64,000 nt of DNA from positions 1 through 64,000 of the forward strand of contig PEAD01000011.1 in assembly GCA_002753335.1 (NCBI GenBank). Reading direction: 5' to 3'. A program made the translations under genes and the position numbers. The DNA comes from Nitrospirae bacterium MYbin3 (GTDB lineage: Bacteria > Nitrospirota > Thermodesulfovibrionia > Thermodesulfovibrionales > Dissulfurispiraceae). Shown in pieces: positions 26,864-34,488 of the stretch. Position 1 is the first letter of the stretch, and each line of letters opens with the position of its first letter. The notes under the pieces are model-generated. The model was not told the origin of the DNA and did no database searches. It saw nothing but the letters and a program-made list of their open reading frames with translations.

Positions 26864-27379
26864 ATGGCTATCCTCGAAATCAGAAAATATCCTGACGAAG
26901 TGCTTAAGAAAAAGGCTCTGCCTGTCGAAAAAGTGACCGACAAAATACGCACGCTTATCGATGACATGATAGAGACGATGCATGCAGCGCCGGGTGTGGG
27001 GCTTGCTGCACCGCAAGTTGGGGTTTCGAAAAAAATTATCGTTATCGATATCAGCTCAAAGGAAGAGCAGTACCCTCTTATTGCCCTTATCAACCCCGAG
27101 ATCATAGATACTGATGGACTGGTAAGCTCTGATGAAGGATGCCTTAGCCTGCCCAAATACACCACGGTAGTAAAAAGGGCTGAGCGGGTTGTGGTTAAAG
27201 GCATTGACAGAGAAGGCCGGGAAGTTGTTATAGAGGCTGACGGGCTCTTAGCAAGGGCGCTGCAGCACGAAATGGACCACCTTGACGGGCTGCTGCTTAT
27301 AGACAGAATAAGCTCCATCAAAAGAGAATTTTTCAAGAAACGCTATCAGAAAGCTTTGGCTAACGCAGCCAAAGAATAG
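26864..27379 (+). CDS. def: Peptide deformylase
   Basis: Metalloenzyme that removes the N-formyl group from nascent proteins. It has 171 residues. All three motifs are intact: GVGLAAPQVG, EGCLSLP (metal-binding Cys) and HEMDHLDG (HExxH). The ATG giving MAILEIRKYPDEVL matches the family N-terminus; an ATG 14 codons earlier lies upstream of the -10 and adds unrelated residues. Its partner fmt, which adds the formyl group to initiator tRNA, begins nine bases after the stop, forming the classical def-fmt operon. Confidence 0.96.
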   Translation: MAILEIRKYPDEVLKKKALPVEKVTDKIRTLIDDMIETMHAAPGVGLAAPQVGVSKKIIVIDISSKEEQYPLIALINPEIIDTDGLVSSDEGCLSLPKYTTVVKRAERVVVKGIDREGREVVIEADGLLARALQHEMDHLDGLLLIDRISSIKREFFKKRYQKALANAAKE

Positions 27380-27388
27380 GCTGTTCAG

Positions 27389-28324
27389 ATGTCCATAATT
27401 TTCTTTGGCACTCCTGATTTTGCGGTTCCTTCTTTTCAGGCTCTTCTCGATGCAGGTGAAGACGTAAGGCTTGTCATAACTCAGCCGAATAAGCTGAAAG
27501 GCAGGGGCCATAAACTTTCGATTCCACCTGTCAAACAGGCTGCGCTTGCAAACAGCATCGAAGTTGAGCAGCCCACAAACATTAGGACCGATGAGTTCGC
27601 CGAAAAGATTTCTTTGCTCGAGCCTGAGTTCATCATTGTTGTTGCTTATGGAAAAATTCTGCCGCGCAGAATACTTGATATTCCACAGAGGGGCTGCGTT
27701 AATGTGCATGCCTCGCTTTTGCCCCAATATCGTGGCGCAGCACCTATACAATGGGCGCTGATAAACGGTGAGAGTTTTACAGGCGTAACTACTATGCTTA
27801 TGAACGAAGGCCTCGACAGCGGAGATATTCTTTTGCAGAGAGAAGAAAAGATATTGGATGACGACAATGCCATGACTCTTTTTGAAAGACTGTCGCACCT
27901 AGGAGGACAGCTTATAATTGAAACCGTTAACGGGATGCGAAAGGGAATAGTGAAGCCTGTCCCACAAACCGGAGAGCCTACCTATGCGCCTCCGCTAAAA
28001 AAAGAAAACGGCAGGATTAACTGGAACATGCCTGCTAAAAAAATTGAAGCGTTCATCAGGGGTGTGACTCCTTGGCCTTCAGCCTTCTGTTTTTTTTATC
28101 AGGAGAGGATAAAGATTCTAAAAGCAAGTCAGCAGTCAGCAGTCGGCAGTCGGCAGTCGGCAGTCCTAGGCAGAATTCAGCAAACGCCTTCCGGAGAATT
28201 AGTTGTTGAAACAGGAGAAGGCATGCTTCTTATCGAAGAGCTTCAGCCCGAAGGCAAAAAGACTATGTCAGGAAAAGCTTTTGCGGCCGGCCGAAGAATA
28301 ACCGAAGAAAGCTTTCTCTCATAG
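27389..28324 (+). CDS. fmt: Methionyl-tRNA formyltransferase
   Basis: Formylates initiator Met-tRNA using 10-formyltetrahydrofolate. It has 311 residues. The N-terminal Rossmann domain starts IIFFGTPDFAVPSF, and the folate/catalytic segment is NVHASLLPQYRGAAPIQWAL, with GVTTM following. A C-terminal tRNA-binding OB-like domain begins near residue 205. At about residues 246-259 the OB region is interrupted by a low-complexity insert (QQSAVGSRQSAV) encoded by a heptanucleotide tandem repeat of 39 bases, which keeps the frame. The rest of the domain resumes normally (GELVVETGEGMLLIEELQPEGKK split by this insert only). Confidence 0.95.
   Translation: MSIIFFGTPDFAVPSFQALLDAGEDVRLVITQPNKLKGRGHKLSIPPVKQAALANSIEVEQPTNIRTDEFAEKISLLEPEFIIVVAYGKILPRRILDIPQRGCVNVHASLLPQYRGAAPIQWALINGESFTGVTTMLMNEGLDSGDILLQREEKILDDDNAMTLFERLSHLGGQLIIETVNGMRKGIVKPVPQTGEPTYAPPLKKENGRINWNMPAKKIEAFIRGVTPWPSAFCFFYQERIKILKASQQSAVGSRQSAVLGRIQQTPSGELVVETGEGMLLIEELQPEGKKTMSGKAFAAGRRITEESFLS
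28127..28165 (+). repeat. Heptanucleotide tandem repeat inside fmt
   Basis: Five full copies of AGTCRGC (two AGTCAGC, three AGTCGGC) plus a partial AGTC: 39 bases, a multiple of three, inside the fmt coding sequence. A change of one copy (7 bases) would shift the frame, so copy number must be held or changed in threes. Similar heptamers are known as dispersed short tandem repeats in some bacterial genomes. Confidence 0.85.
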
Positions 28325-28411
28325 CCGTCCCTGCACTTTTTCGTTCAAAAAAGATGATTATGTTAACGATGATAAATTATAATACTGAAATTCATTTTAG
28401 GAGAAAACGTG

Positions 28412-29755
28412 ATGGATAAGATATTAAAAAAAGTTGAAGATCTGGCTTTGCTGCATGACAAGATAAGTCCGAAAACCATCAAAGAAAAAAATATAAAGCT
28501 GGGGCTCAGAAATGAAGATGGCACAGGCGTATTCGTGGGCATCACCAGCAAAGGTCAGGTGATCGGTTACGAGAAAATAATAAGCGGCGACGGCTCAGAA
28601 AAGGTGCAGCCGATACATGGCAAGCTCTACTACTGCGGATATGATGTTGCAGACCTTGTAGAAGGAAAACATGGACAGAACCGATTTGGCTTTGAAGAGA
28701 CCATCTACCTTCTTTTGACAGGAGAGCTTCCGTCGCAGGAAGATCTGTACGGTTTTTCGAAAGCGCTGGGCAAAAGACGTGGTCTTCCAAAAGAAGCAAA
28801 GGAAATGATCCTGAACAGGCCTATGCATGACGACCAGATGGGCTCGTTGCATACAATAGTTTCTGCTATGCATCTTTTCGACACGAATCCGAACTCCACA
28901 GATATAAAAGATGTTACAAGACAATGCATAGATTTGATAGCAAAATTTCCGACAATCATAGCCTACAACTATCTGACTTCGGTTATGCAAAAAAAGGATC
29001 TGAAAAAATTCAAGGATCCTGACCCAGCTCTTAGCATCGCAGAAAATTTTCTGTATATGCTCTCAGGCAAGAAGCCCGAAAAATTTGTGGCTGATTTATT
29101 TGACACAATGCTTATATTCCATGCCGAACACGGCGGCGGCAACAACTCCACTTTCTCAACAAGATGTGTTTCTTCTTCCGGCGCCAACACTTACATGGCG
29201 ATATGCGCCGGGATCGGTTCTCTTTCGGGCCATCTGCACGGGGGGGCAAACGAAGCCGTTGTAAGGATGATTACCGATGTGAAAAACAAGGTCAGAGATT
29301 GGACAAATGACGATGAGATCGCCTCTTATCTGAAGCTGATGCTTGATAAGAAAGCAGGGGACAAAACAGGAAAAATTTACGGCTTGGGGCATGCTGTTTA
29401 TACAATGTCTGACCCGCGGGCGGTTTTCCTTGAAGAAAAAGCTGCAGAGCTTGCAAAAACAGCCGGAAAAGAAAAAGAGTTCTTGCTTTATAAGAAAATT
29501 GCCGCTATAGCGCCTCAGCTTGTCAAAGACAAAAAAGGCAAAGTGGTCTGCACAAACGTTGATTTTTATTCCGGCTTTGTTTATCAATGCATGGGAATAC
29601 CGCAGGAGCTCTTCACACCAATATTTGCGATGGCAAGAGTGTCAGGCTGGTCGGCCCACAGAATTGAAGAAATAGTGCAGGGAAGAATTATAAGGCCTTC
29701 ATTCATCTCTTCATTAAAAGGGAAAAAGAATTATATTGCGCTGTCCGATAGGTAA
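28412..29755 (+). CDS. Citrate synthase family protein
   Basis: Condenses acetyl-CoA with oxaloacetate at the entry to the TCA cycle; methylcitrate synthase activity cannot be excluded. It has 447 residues. The catalytic His regions are FHAEHGGGNNS, GHLHGGANEAV and GLGHAVYTMSDPRAVFL, and the Asp is in TNVDFYSGFVYQCMGIP, which argues for the Si-type fold. An N-terminal extension of about 60 residues (DKISPKTIKEKNIKLGL) precedes the usual start and matches a longer subfamily. The ATG is seven bases after TAGGAGA; a GTG one codon upstream is less well spaced. A TATAAT at 28378 is a likely -10. It is transcribed alone and converges with the JAMM gene. Confidence 0.9.
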   Translation: MDKILKKVEDLALLHDKISPKTIKEKNIKLGLRNEDGTGVFVGITSKGQVIGYEKIISGDGSEKVQPIHGKLYYCGYDVADLVEGKHGQNRFGFEETIYLLLTGELPSQEDLYGFSKALGKRRGLPKEAKEMILNRPMHDDQMGSLHTIVSAMHLFDTNPNSTDIKDVTRQCIDLIAKFPTIIAYNYLTSVMQKKDLKKFKDPDPALSIAENFLYMLSGKKPEKFVADLFDTMLIFHAEHGGGNNSTFSTRCVSSSGANTYMAICAGIGSLSGHLHGGANEAVVRMITDVKNKVRDWTNDDEIASYLKLMLDKKAGDKTGKIYGLGHAVYTMSDPRAVFLEEKAAELAKTAGKEKEFLLYKKIAAIAPQLVKDKKGKVVCTNVDFYSGFVYQCMGIPQELFTPIFAMARVSGWSAHRIEEIVQGRIIRPSFISSLKGKKNYIALSDR

Positions 29756-29759
29756 ACGG

Positions 29760-30155
29760 TTAACGTATATCAAGCTCTATTTCTTTAACCTTGCCATCTT
29801 TGATAGAAAACGCTTTAACTGCAGGCGCTTCTCGCAGAAGACTGACTATCACATAAACAGCGTCGTCATAAAACGCAAGGCTAACATCTTTTGCTGAGGG
29901 AAAGGCCTCCGATGCAGGATGAGAATGGAATATAGCAAGCATCGAAAGGCCGTTGTTTCGGATATCCTTTATCGCTTTAAACTGCTCTGAAGGTTCCATA
30001 AAATAGCTCACAGGCGAAGGCTCTGTATTAGTCATCGTATATAGTTTCGATACATTCGAGTCGCTTCCGGCCAGCATCCCGCAAACCTCATTAGGCAGTC
30101 CTGCCCTACAGTAGCCTACCATTTGGTCAAAGATTGAAGAGGATATCGTCAGCAT
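29760..30155 (-). CDS. JAMM/MPN+ (M67 family) metalloprotease
   Basis: A 131-residue zinc metalloprotease of the JAB1/MPN+ family. The JAMM residues are visible: Glu in PNEVCGML, then FHSHPASEAFPSAKD (His-x-His, seven residues, Ser, Asp). Prokaryotic members process ubiquitin-like sulfur carriers, for example trimming C-terminal residues so that MoeB/ThiF-type E1 enzymes can adenylate them. An E1 of that type lies 21 kb upstream, so a partner role is plausible but inferred. It begins behind a weak AAGGT. Its stop is five bases from that of citrate synthase. tRNA-Leu is encoded divergently 50 bases upstream. Confidence 0.85.
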   Translation of the reverse strand: MLTISSSIFDQMVGYCRAGLPNEVCGMLAGSDSNVSKLYTMTNTEPSPVSYFMEPSEQFKAIKDIRNNGLSMLAIFHSHPASEAFPSAKDVSLAFYDDAVYVIVSLLREAPAVKAFSIKDGKVKEIELDIR

Positions 30156-30208
30156 TGCTCAGAGACCTTGAAAAGCGGTCATACTTCCTGTTAGTATATT
30201 CATCTTAA

Positions 30209-30293
30209 GCCGAAGTGGTGGAACTGGCAGACACGCACGTTTGAGGGGCGTGTGGGGAAACCCATGCGGGTTCGAGTCCCGCCTTCGGCACCA
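30209..30293 (+). tRNA. tRNA-Leu (anticodon GAG)
   Basis: An 85-base tRNA with acceptor arms GCCGAAG and CTTCGGC, then A and an encoded CCA. The D arm is GTGGAACTGGCAGAC. The anticodon stem CACGT/GCGTG holds the loop TTGAGGG, giving anticodon GAG. A long class II variable arm (TGGGGAAACCCA) and the T arm GCGGGTTCGAGTCCCGC follow. It decodes CUC and CUU. Confidence 0.96.
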
Positions 30294-30468
30294 TTATTTA
30301 AGATTTTCTTGTTTTTCATTAAACACCTGAAAGTTTACCGCATTGAAAAACTTGTCTATTGTAAAAACCATTGGATTTGGATATAGATTCTGCATTTTTC
30401 ATGAAAAAACCACAGCAACATTTATATAATCAATCACTCCGCGTGTGCGGAAATGTATCTTGTAATCT

Positions 30469-31629
30469 TTACGCTGCTGTCTTCTTTTTCTTTTCTGCTG
30501 CGAGTCTGTGAACTTCGACCACGTTGAAGGTGCCATCAATCGCCTGAACAGGGCACTTGGCGGTGCAGATGCCGCAGCCGATACACTTAGACTGATTGAC
30601 TTCGTGCTTCTTTTTCGGCTCCCCGCTGATGGCATCCATCGGACAGACTTTTTTGCAGGACTGGCAGCCGATGCATTTGTCTGTGATAACAGCCTTCGGC
30701 CTTGCAGGGATTAGATCAACTATCGCTTTTGTGGGGCATTTGGATACGCAGAGTCCGCAAACCCTGCATTTATCAAGGTCTATGCGCGAAAGATTTTTAT
30801 CGACTTTAGGTGCGTCGAACGGGCATACCTTTACACAGATGCCGCAGGCAATACAGCCTATCTGGCAGTTCTTCTTTGTATCAACACCTTTGTCTTTTGA
30901 ATGGCACGACACAAGCACCGCCTTGGATCCCGGAAGCACCTCAATAACTTTTTTCGGACAGGCTGCCTCGCACTTGCGGCAGCCTGTGCATTTAGTGATA
31001 TCAACAACAGGAAGCTTATTCGCATTCATCGCTATAGCGCCGAAAGGACATACTTTTTCGCAGGTGCCATATCCCAAGCATCCATAAATGCAGGACTTGT
31101 CGCCGCCTCCGGCAAGCACCGCTGCACGGCAATCCTGCACGCCTTCATAGTTAAACCTTCTTTGCGAAAGATTATGGCCGCCCTGACACATTATTCGTGC
31201 AAACTGTGGTTCTCTTATTTCCGCTTTTTTGCCGGTTATCAACGCAACCGCTTCGGCACCTTTCGCGCCGGCAGGAGTGCAAAGATTTGGCGCCACATCC
31301 GGATTATTCACAACAGCCTCAGCGTACTGCTCGCAGCCGGCGTATCCACAGGCTCCGCAGTGAGCGTGGGCAAGCACATCCTTCACCTGCTCGACCCTCG
31401 GGTCTATTTGAACAGAGAACCTCTTTGCCGCAAACGCAAGCCCTATCCCGAATACCGCGCCTACTCCGGCAAGAAATACGAGAGTCCATTTTACGAGAGG
31501 AACAATATCGATAGTCTCGCGCGCCTCAACACCGCCGCCAACGCCGCCAAGAGGAATCAAGAACTGGGTTAAGTCCATTCCCTGCAACAGGCCGATTATG
31601 TCTAAAATCAGCTTTTGAATCTCGTACAT
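30469..31629 (-). CDS. rnfB: Rnf complex subunit RnfB, extended ferredoxin form
   Basis: Membrane-attached iron-sulfur subunit that takes electrons from reduced ferredoxin and passes them into the Rnf ion pump. It has 386 residues. An unusual 45-residue N-terminal stretch precedes the TM helix (about 45-65). The Fe-S domain follows (CGACGYAGC at 91-99). Six further [4Fe-4S] motifs start near residues 180, 214, 255, 288, 319 and 349. E. coli RsxB is much shorter with fewer clusters; long RnfB forms are known in anaerobes such as Acetobacterium. The protein ends in a lysine-rich tail. TTGGAGG precedes the ATG. Last gene of rnfCDGEAB. Confidence 0.94.
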   Translation of the reverse strand: MYEIQKLILDIIGLLQGMDLTQFLIPLGGVGGGVEARETIDIVPLVKWTLVFLAGVGAVFGIGLAFAAKRFSVQIDPRVEQVKDVLAHAHCGACGYAGCEQYAEAVVNNPDVAPNLCTPAGAKGAEAVALITGKKAEIREPQFARIMCQGGHNLSQRRFNYEGVQDCRAAVLAGGGDKSCIYGCLGYGTCEKVCPFGAIAMNANKLPVVDITKCTGCRKCEAACPKKVIEVLPGSKAVLVSCHSKDKGVDTKKNCQIGCIACGICVKVCPFDAPKVDKNLSRIDLDKCRVCGLCVSKCPTKAIVDLIPARPKAVITDKCIGCQSCKKVCPMDAISGEPKKKHEVNQSKCIGCGICTAKCPVQAIDGTFNVVEVHRLAAEKKKKTAA

Positions 31630-31660
31630 TTAGTTAAACCTCCAAAAACGGAAGAAAGTT

Positions 31661-32254
31661 TTAAAGTGTTATCAGACCCGAAAAACCTGTAAAAGCAAGA
31701 GCTATCAACCCCGAAACGATAAACGCCATCGGCAGTCCTCTGAACGGGGCCGGAATATCCGCAAGCTCCAGTTTTTCGCGGATGCTCGCCATGATTATCA
31801 GTGCCAACGCAAATCCAATGCCGGAGCCGAGTCCAAAGGCAAGGCTCTCTATAAAATTATAATGCTCACCCGCATTTATGAGCGGAACCGCAAGTATAAT
31901 ACAGTTGGTCGAGATCAGCGCAAGGTATATGCCAAGCTTGTAATAAAGGGCTGGAGCAACTTTTCTCATTATAGTGTCCGATGCCTGAACAAAAGCGGCT
32001 ATAACGCCGATAAAAACAATAATCTTCAGAAAGGTTATATCCAGCGGCACCATAACAAAATTGAATATCACCCAACTTAAGGCGGCGCTTATCATCATGA
32101 CCGCGGTAAAGGTGACACTCATGCCGACAGCGGTTTCCATTTTCTTGGAAACACCGAAGAATATGCAGAGTCCAAGGAACCGGGTGAACACGAAGTTGTT
32201 TATCAGCGAGGCTGCGACTATCAGCTCAAAAAGTTTTGTAAAATCCATCGTCAT
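31661..32254 (-). CDS. rnfA: Rnf complex subunit RnfA
   Basis: Integral membrane subunit of the ferredoxin:NAD+ oxidoreductase (Rnf), 197 residues with about six TM helices. Characteristic RnfA lines include LINNFVFTRFLGLCIFFGVSKK and TNCIILAVPLI, whose Cys residues belong to the RnfA/RnfE pair that holds a membrane-embedded iron-sulfur centre. It pairs with RnfE as an inverted-topology dimer. AAGGGGG precedes the ATG by eight bases. It lies 13 bases after rnfE. Confidence 0.96.
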   Translation of the reverse strand: MTMDFTKLFELIVAASLINNFVFTRFLGLCIFFGVSKKMETAVGMSVTFTAVMMISAALSWVIFNFVMVPLDITFLKIIVFIGVIAAFVQASDTIMRKVAPALYYKLGIYLALISTNCIILAVPLINAGEHYNFIESLAFGLGSGIGFALALIIMASIREKLELADIPAPFRGLPMAFIVSGLIALAFTGFSGLITL

Positions 32255-32267
32255 TTAAGTTGCCCCC

Positions 32268-32900
32268 TTAGTGCGATGCTGTAGCGCTCTTTTTTAAATA
32301 CCGGATGTCTATCCAGTTGAAAAGAGCCATCAGGATGCCGACCGCAAAGAATCCGCCTGCAGGCAAGATCATTATAAGAAGCGGTTTTGCGTTTATAATT
32401 GCATAGCCCCAAACAGAGCCTTTGCCGATCAGCTCCCTGAAGAAGCTGATGACCGTAAGCGCAAACAGAAAGCCAAGCCCCATGCCTATGCCGTCCACCA
32501 TCGAAGGCGCTATCTTGTTCTTGCTCGCAAACATCTCGGCGCGGGCAAGGATTGATGCAAAGGCAACTATAAGCTGAATATAAAGCCCCATCTGCTTGTA
32601 GATGTCCGGCACAAAAGCGGCCATTGACATGTCTGCAATAGTGACCCAACCCGAAATTACGAGCATGAATATCGGAAGCCTTACTTTAGGATGTATGAAT
32701 TTTCTCAAAACCGAAATCGTTATATTGACCATAGTCTGAACAAATAAGACCGCAACACCCATAAGAACGCCGTTTTTCAGGTTATTGGTAACCGCAATGG
32801 AAGGGCACAAGCTCAGCGCAAGCTTGAATATCGTATTTTCTTTTATAATACCGTTCTTTATTAAATCGAGGTAATTAACGGTGTCCGCTGTGTTCGCCAT
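32268..32900 (-). CDS. rnfE: Rnf complex subunit RnfE
   Basis: Integral membrane Rnf subunit, 210 residues, about six TM helices, homologous to RnfA. IFKLALSLCPSIAVTNNLKNG contains the conserved Cys, and GLGFLFALTVISFFRELIG the second half. The ATG at 32900 follows AAGGAGG by eight bases; an ATG three codons earlier is less likely. It overlaps the 3' end of rnfG by 26 bases, implying coupled translation. Confidence 0.95.
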   Translation of the reverse strand: MANTADTVNYLDLIKNGIIKENTIFKLALSLCPSIAVTNNLKNGVLMGVAVLFVQTMVNITISVLRKFIHPKVRLPIFMLVISGWVTIADMSMAAFVPDIYKQMGLYIQLIVAFASILARAEMFASKNKIAPSMVDGIGMGLGFLFALTVISFFRELIGKGSVWGYAIINAKPLLIMILPAGGFFAVGILMALFNWIDIRYLKKSATASH

Positions 32901-33471
32901 TGCCGGCACCTCCTTCGGTCATCTGCTTTTTCAAAAACTCCACGCCCTTCTTTACTGCATCATCGCAGACAGCGCGGCTCGAAATCGTTGCACCAGAAAT
33001 AGCCTGAACAAATTCTGTGGTTTCGGTTTTAAGAACTTTTAAATGTTCAGCATCTTTGCCTTTGAACTGGTCTTTGAAGCTGTCGGCCTCTATCTCATCG
33101 CCGAGGCCGGGTGTTTCGGCATGGCTCAAAACATTTATCTTTTTGACCTTGAAATCTTTGTCAACCGCAATAAGCGTATTTATGTAGCTAGAATATCCTT
33201 TTCCGAAGGACTGAATTACATACCCGATCACCTCATCGTCTTTTTTCGCAACAAAATATTCTGCATGTTTTTCGTGTATGGTCCAATCGCCCGCCTTTTC
33301 GATCTTGTCCGCCTCGGGCACAAGTTCTTTTAATGCCGCTTCTTTTGCGATCTTTGCGTTTTGAAACATTATCGGAGAAGTCTTTGCATAAACCCCGGCA
33401 AGTATAAGCCCGCCCGCAAGGTAAACCAAAACGAGATTCAAGGTTATTTTTAAAATGTCTTTGCCGGTCAT
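32875..33471 (-). CDS. rnfG: Rnf complex subunit RnfG
   Basis: FMN-binding Rnf subunit, 198 residues, anchored by one N-terminal TM helix (ITLNLVLVYLAGGLILAGVYA) with the bulk outside the cytoplasm. The flavinylation motif SGATISSRAV carries the threonine that accepts FMN through a phosphoester. HAETPGLGDEI is the family signature. A short His-rich C-terminal tail (GEHSGHR) is unusual but minor. The start overlaps the rnfD stop by four bases. Flavinylation needs ApbE, which is not in this window. Confidence 0.95.
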   Translation of the reverse strand: MTGKDILKITLNLVLVYLAGGLILAGVYAKTSPIMFQNAKIAKEAALKELVPEADKIEKAGDWTIHEKHAEYFVAKKDDEVIGYVIQSFGKGYSSYINTLIAVDKDFKVKKINVLSHAETPGLGDEIEADSFKDQFKGKDAEHLKVLKTETTEFVQAISGATISSRAVCDDAVKKGVEFLKKQMTEGGAGNGEHSGHR

Positions 33472-34478
33472 TTCTTAACCTCTTTCTTGGCGCCGAAAAC
33501 CTTAGTTTTAAAACCCCTGTCGATCAGCGGCGAGAAGCAGTTCATTATAAGAATCGCGAACATCACGCCTTCAGGATATCCGCCTTTCAGTCTTATAAGC
33601 ATCGTCAGAAAACCGCAGCCCGCACCAAAAAGGATTTGTCCGGCTTTAACCGACGGACAGGTGACATAATCTGTCGCCATAAAGAATGCTCCCAAAAGCA
33701 TACCGCCGCTCAGAAGATGCACTATCGGGTCGCCCGCAAAAAAAGCGCCTTTTGCTCCAAAGGCCCAAGCCATAAGACCGGCTGTTCCCAAAAACGAAAC
33801 CGGTATGTGCCATGTAATATATCCGCGGTAAAAAAGAAATGCTGCGCCCAAAAGCAAAGCTATCGCGGATGTTTCACCGATAGAGCCTGCCCTGTGGCCC
33901 GAAAGCAGCTGTAGATATAAATTCGAGTTGTCGCCGAACATTTCTAAAAGCTTTGCAACCCCTTCTTCCTTCAGAATTCCGAGCGGGGTAGCTGTGGTCT
34001 TTGCATCGAGTTTTATGAATGCGGCTGTAGGCTCCGCCCAGATGGTCATTAGCTTAGGAAATGATATTAAAAGAAACGCCCTGCCTATCAGTGCGGGGTT
34101 GAAAACATTGTATCCTAGTCCGCCAAAAAGCTGTTTTGTAATTACGACCGCAACGACAGAGCCGACTATCGGTATATAAAAAGGAACAGTGGGCGGCAGG
34201 TTTAATCCCAAAAGCAGTCCGGTCAAAAACGCGCTGCCGTCATTAACTGTAATTTTTCTATCGGTCCCTTTTTGATATAAAAATTCTGAAAGAATCGAGG
34301 CGATTATACAGAGCGCAACATTTAAAACAGCCTTAGGACCGAAAAAGTATGCGCCCATAACCGTTGCAGGCAAAAGAGAAGCTGATACGCTCCACATAAT
34401 CCGGCTTGTGGTCTCTTCACTCCGCACATGCGGGCTTACAGAAAGAGTCAACTGGTGGTCTTTTTTCAATTTCTCCAT
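33468..34478 (-). CDS. rnfD: Rnf complex subunit RnfD
   Basis: Integral membrane, flavinylated Rnf subunit related to NqrB, 336 residues with about nine TM helices. AGSIGETSAIALLLG contains the Thr that carries covalent FMN. DGSAFLTGLLLGLNLPP and FNPALIGRAFLL are family motifs. The ATG at 34478 lies ten bases after the rnfC stop behind CGGAG. An ATG twelve codons earlier would overlap rnfC and adds residues not usual for the family. Confidence 0.95.
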   Translation of the reverse strand: MEKLKKDHQLTLSVSPHVRSEETTSRIMWSVSASLLPATVMGAYFFGPKAVLNVALCIIASILSEFLYQKGTDRKITVNDGSAFLTGLLLGLNLPPTVPFYIPIVGSVVAVVITKQLFGGLGYNVFNPALIGRAFLLISFPKLMTIWAEPTAAFIKLDAKTTATPLGILKEEGVAKLLEMFGDNSNLYLQLLSGHRAGSIGETSAIALLLGAAFLFYRGYITWHIPVSFLGTAGLMAWAFGAKGAFFAGDPIVHLLSGGMLLGAFFMATDYVTCPSVKAGQILFGAGCGFLTMLIRLKGGYPEGVMFAILIMNCFSPLIDRGFKTKVFGAKKEVKK

Positions 34479-34488
34479 CAATGCTCCG

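Noticed and set aside
27248-27898. 216-codon open frame on the minus strand
   Set aside because: Antisense to def and fmt, no motif and no start context.
28127-28165. CRISPR-like array
   Set aside because: The units are seven bases with no spacers; it is a simple tandem repeat inside fmt.
28409-28411. GTG start for citrate synthase
   Set aside because: The ATG directly after it has better spacing to TAGGAGA.
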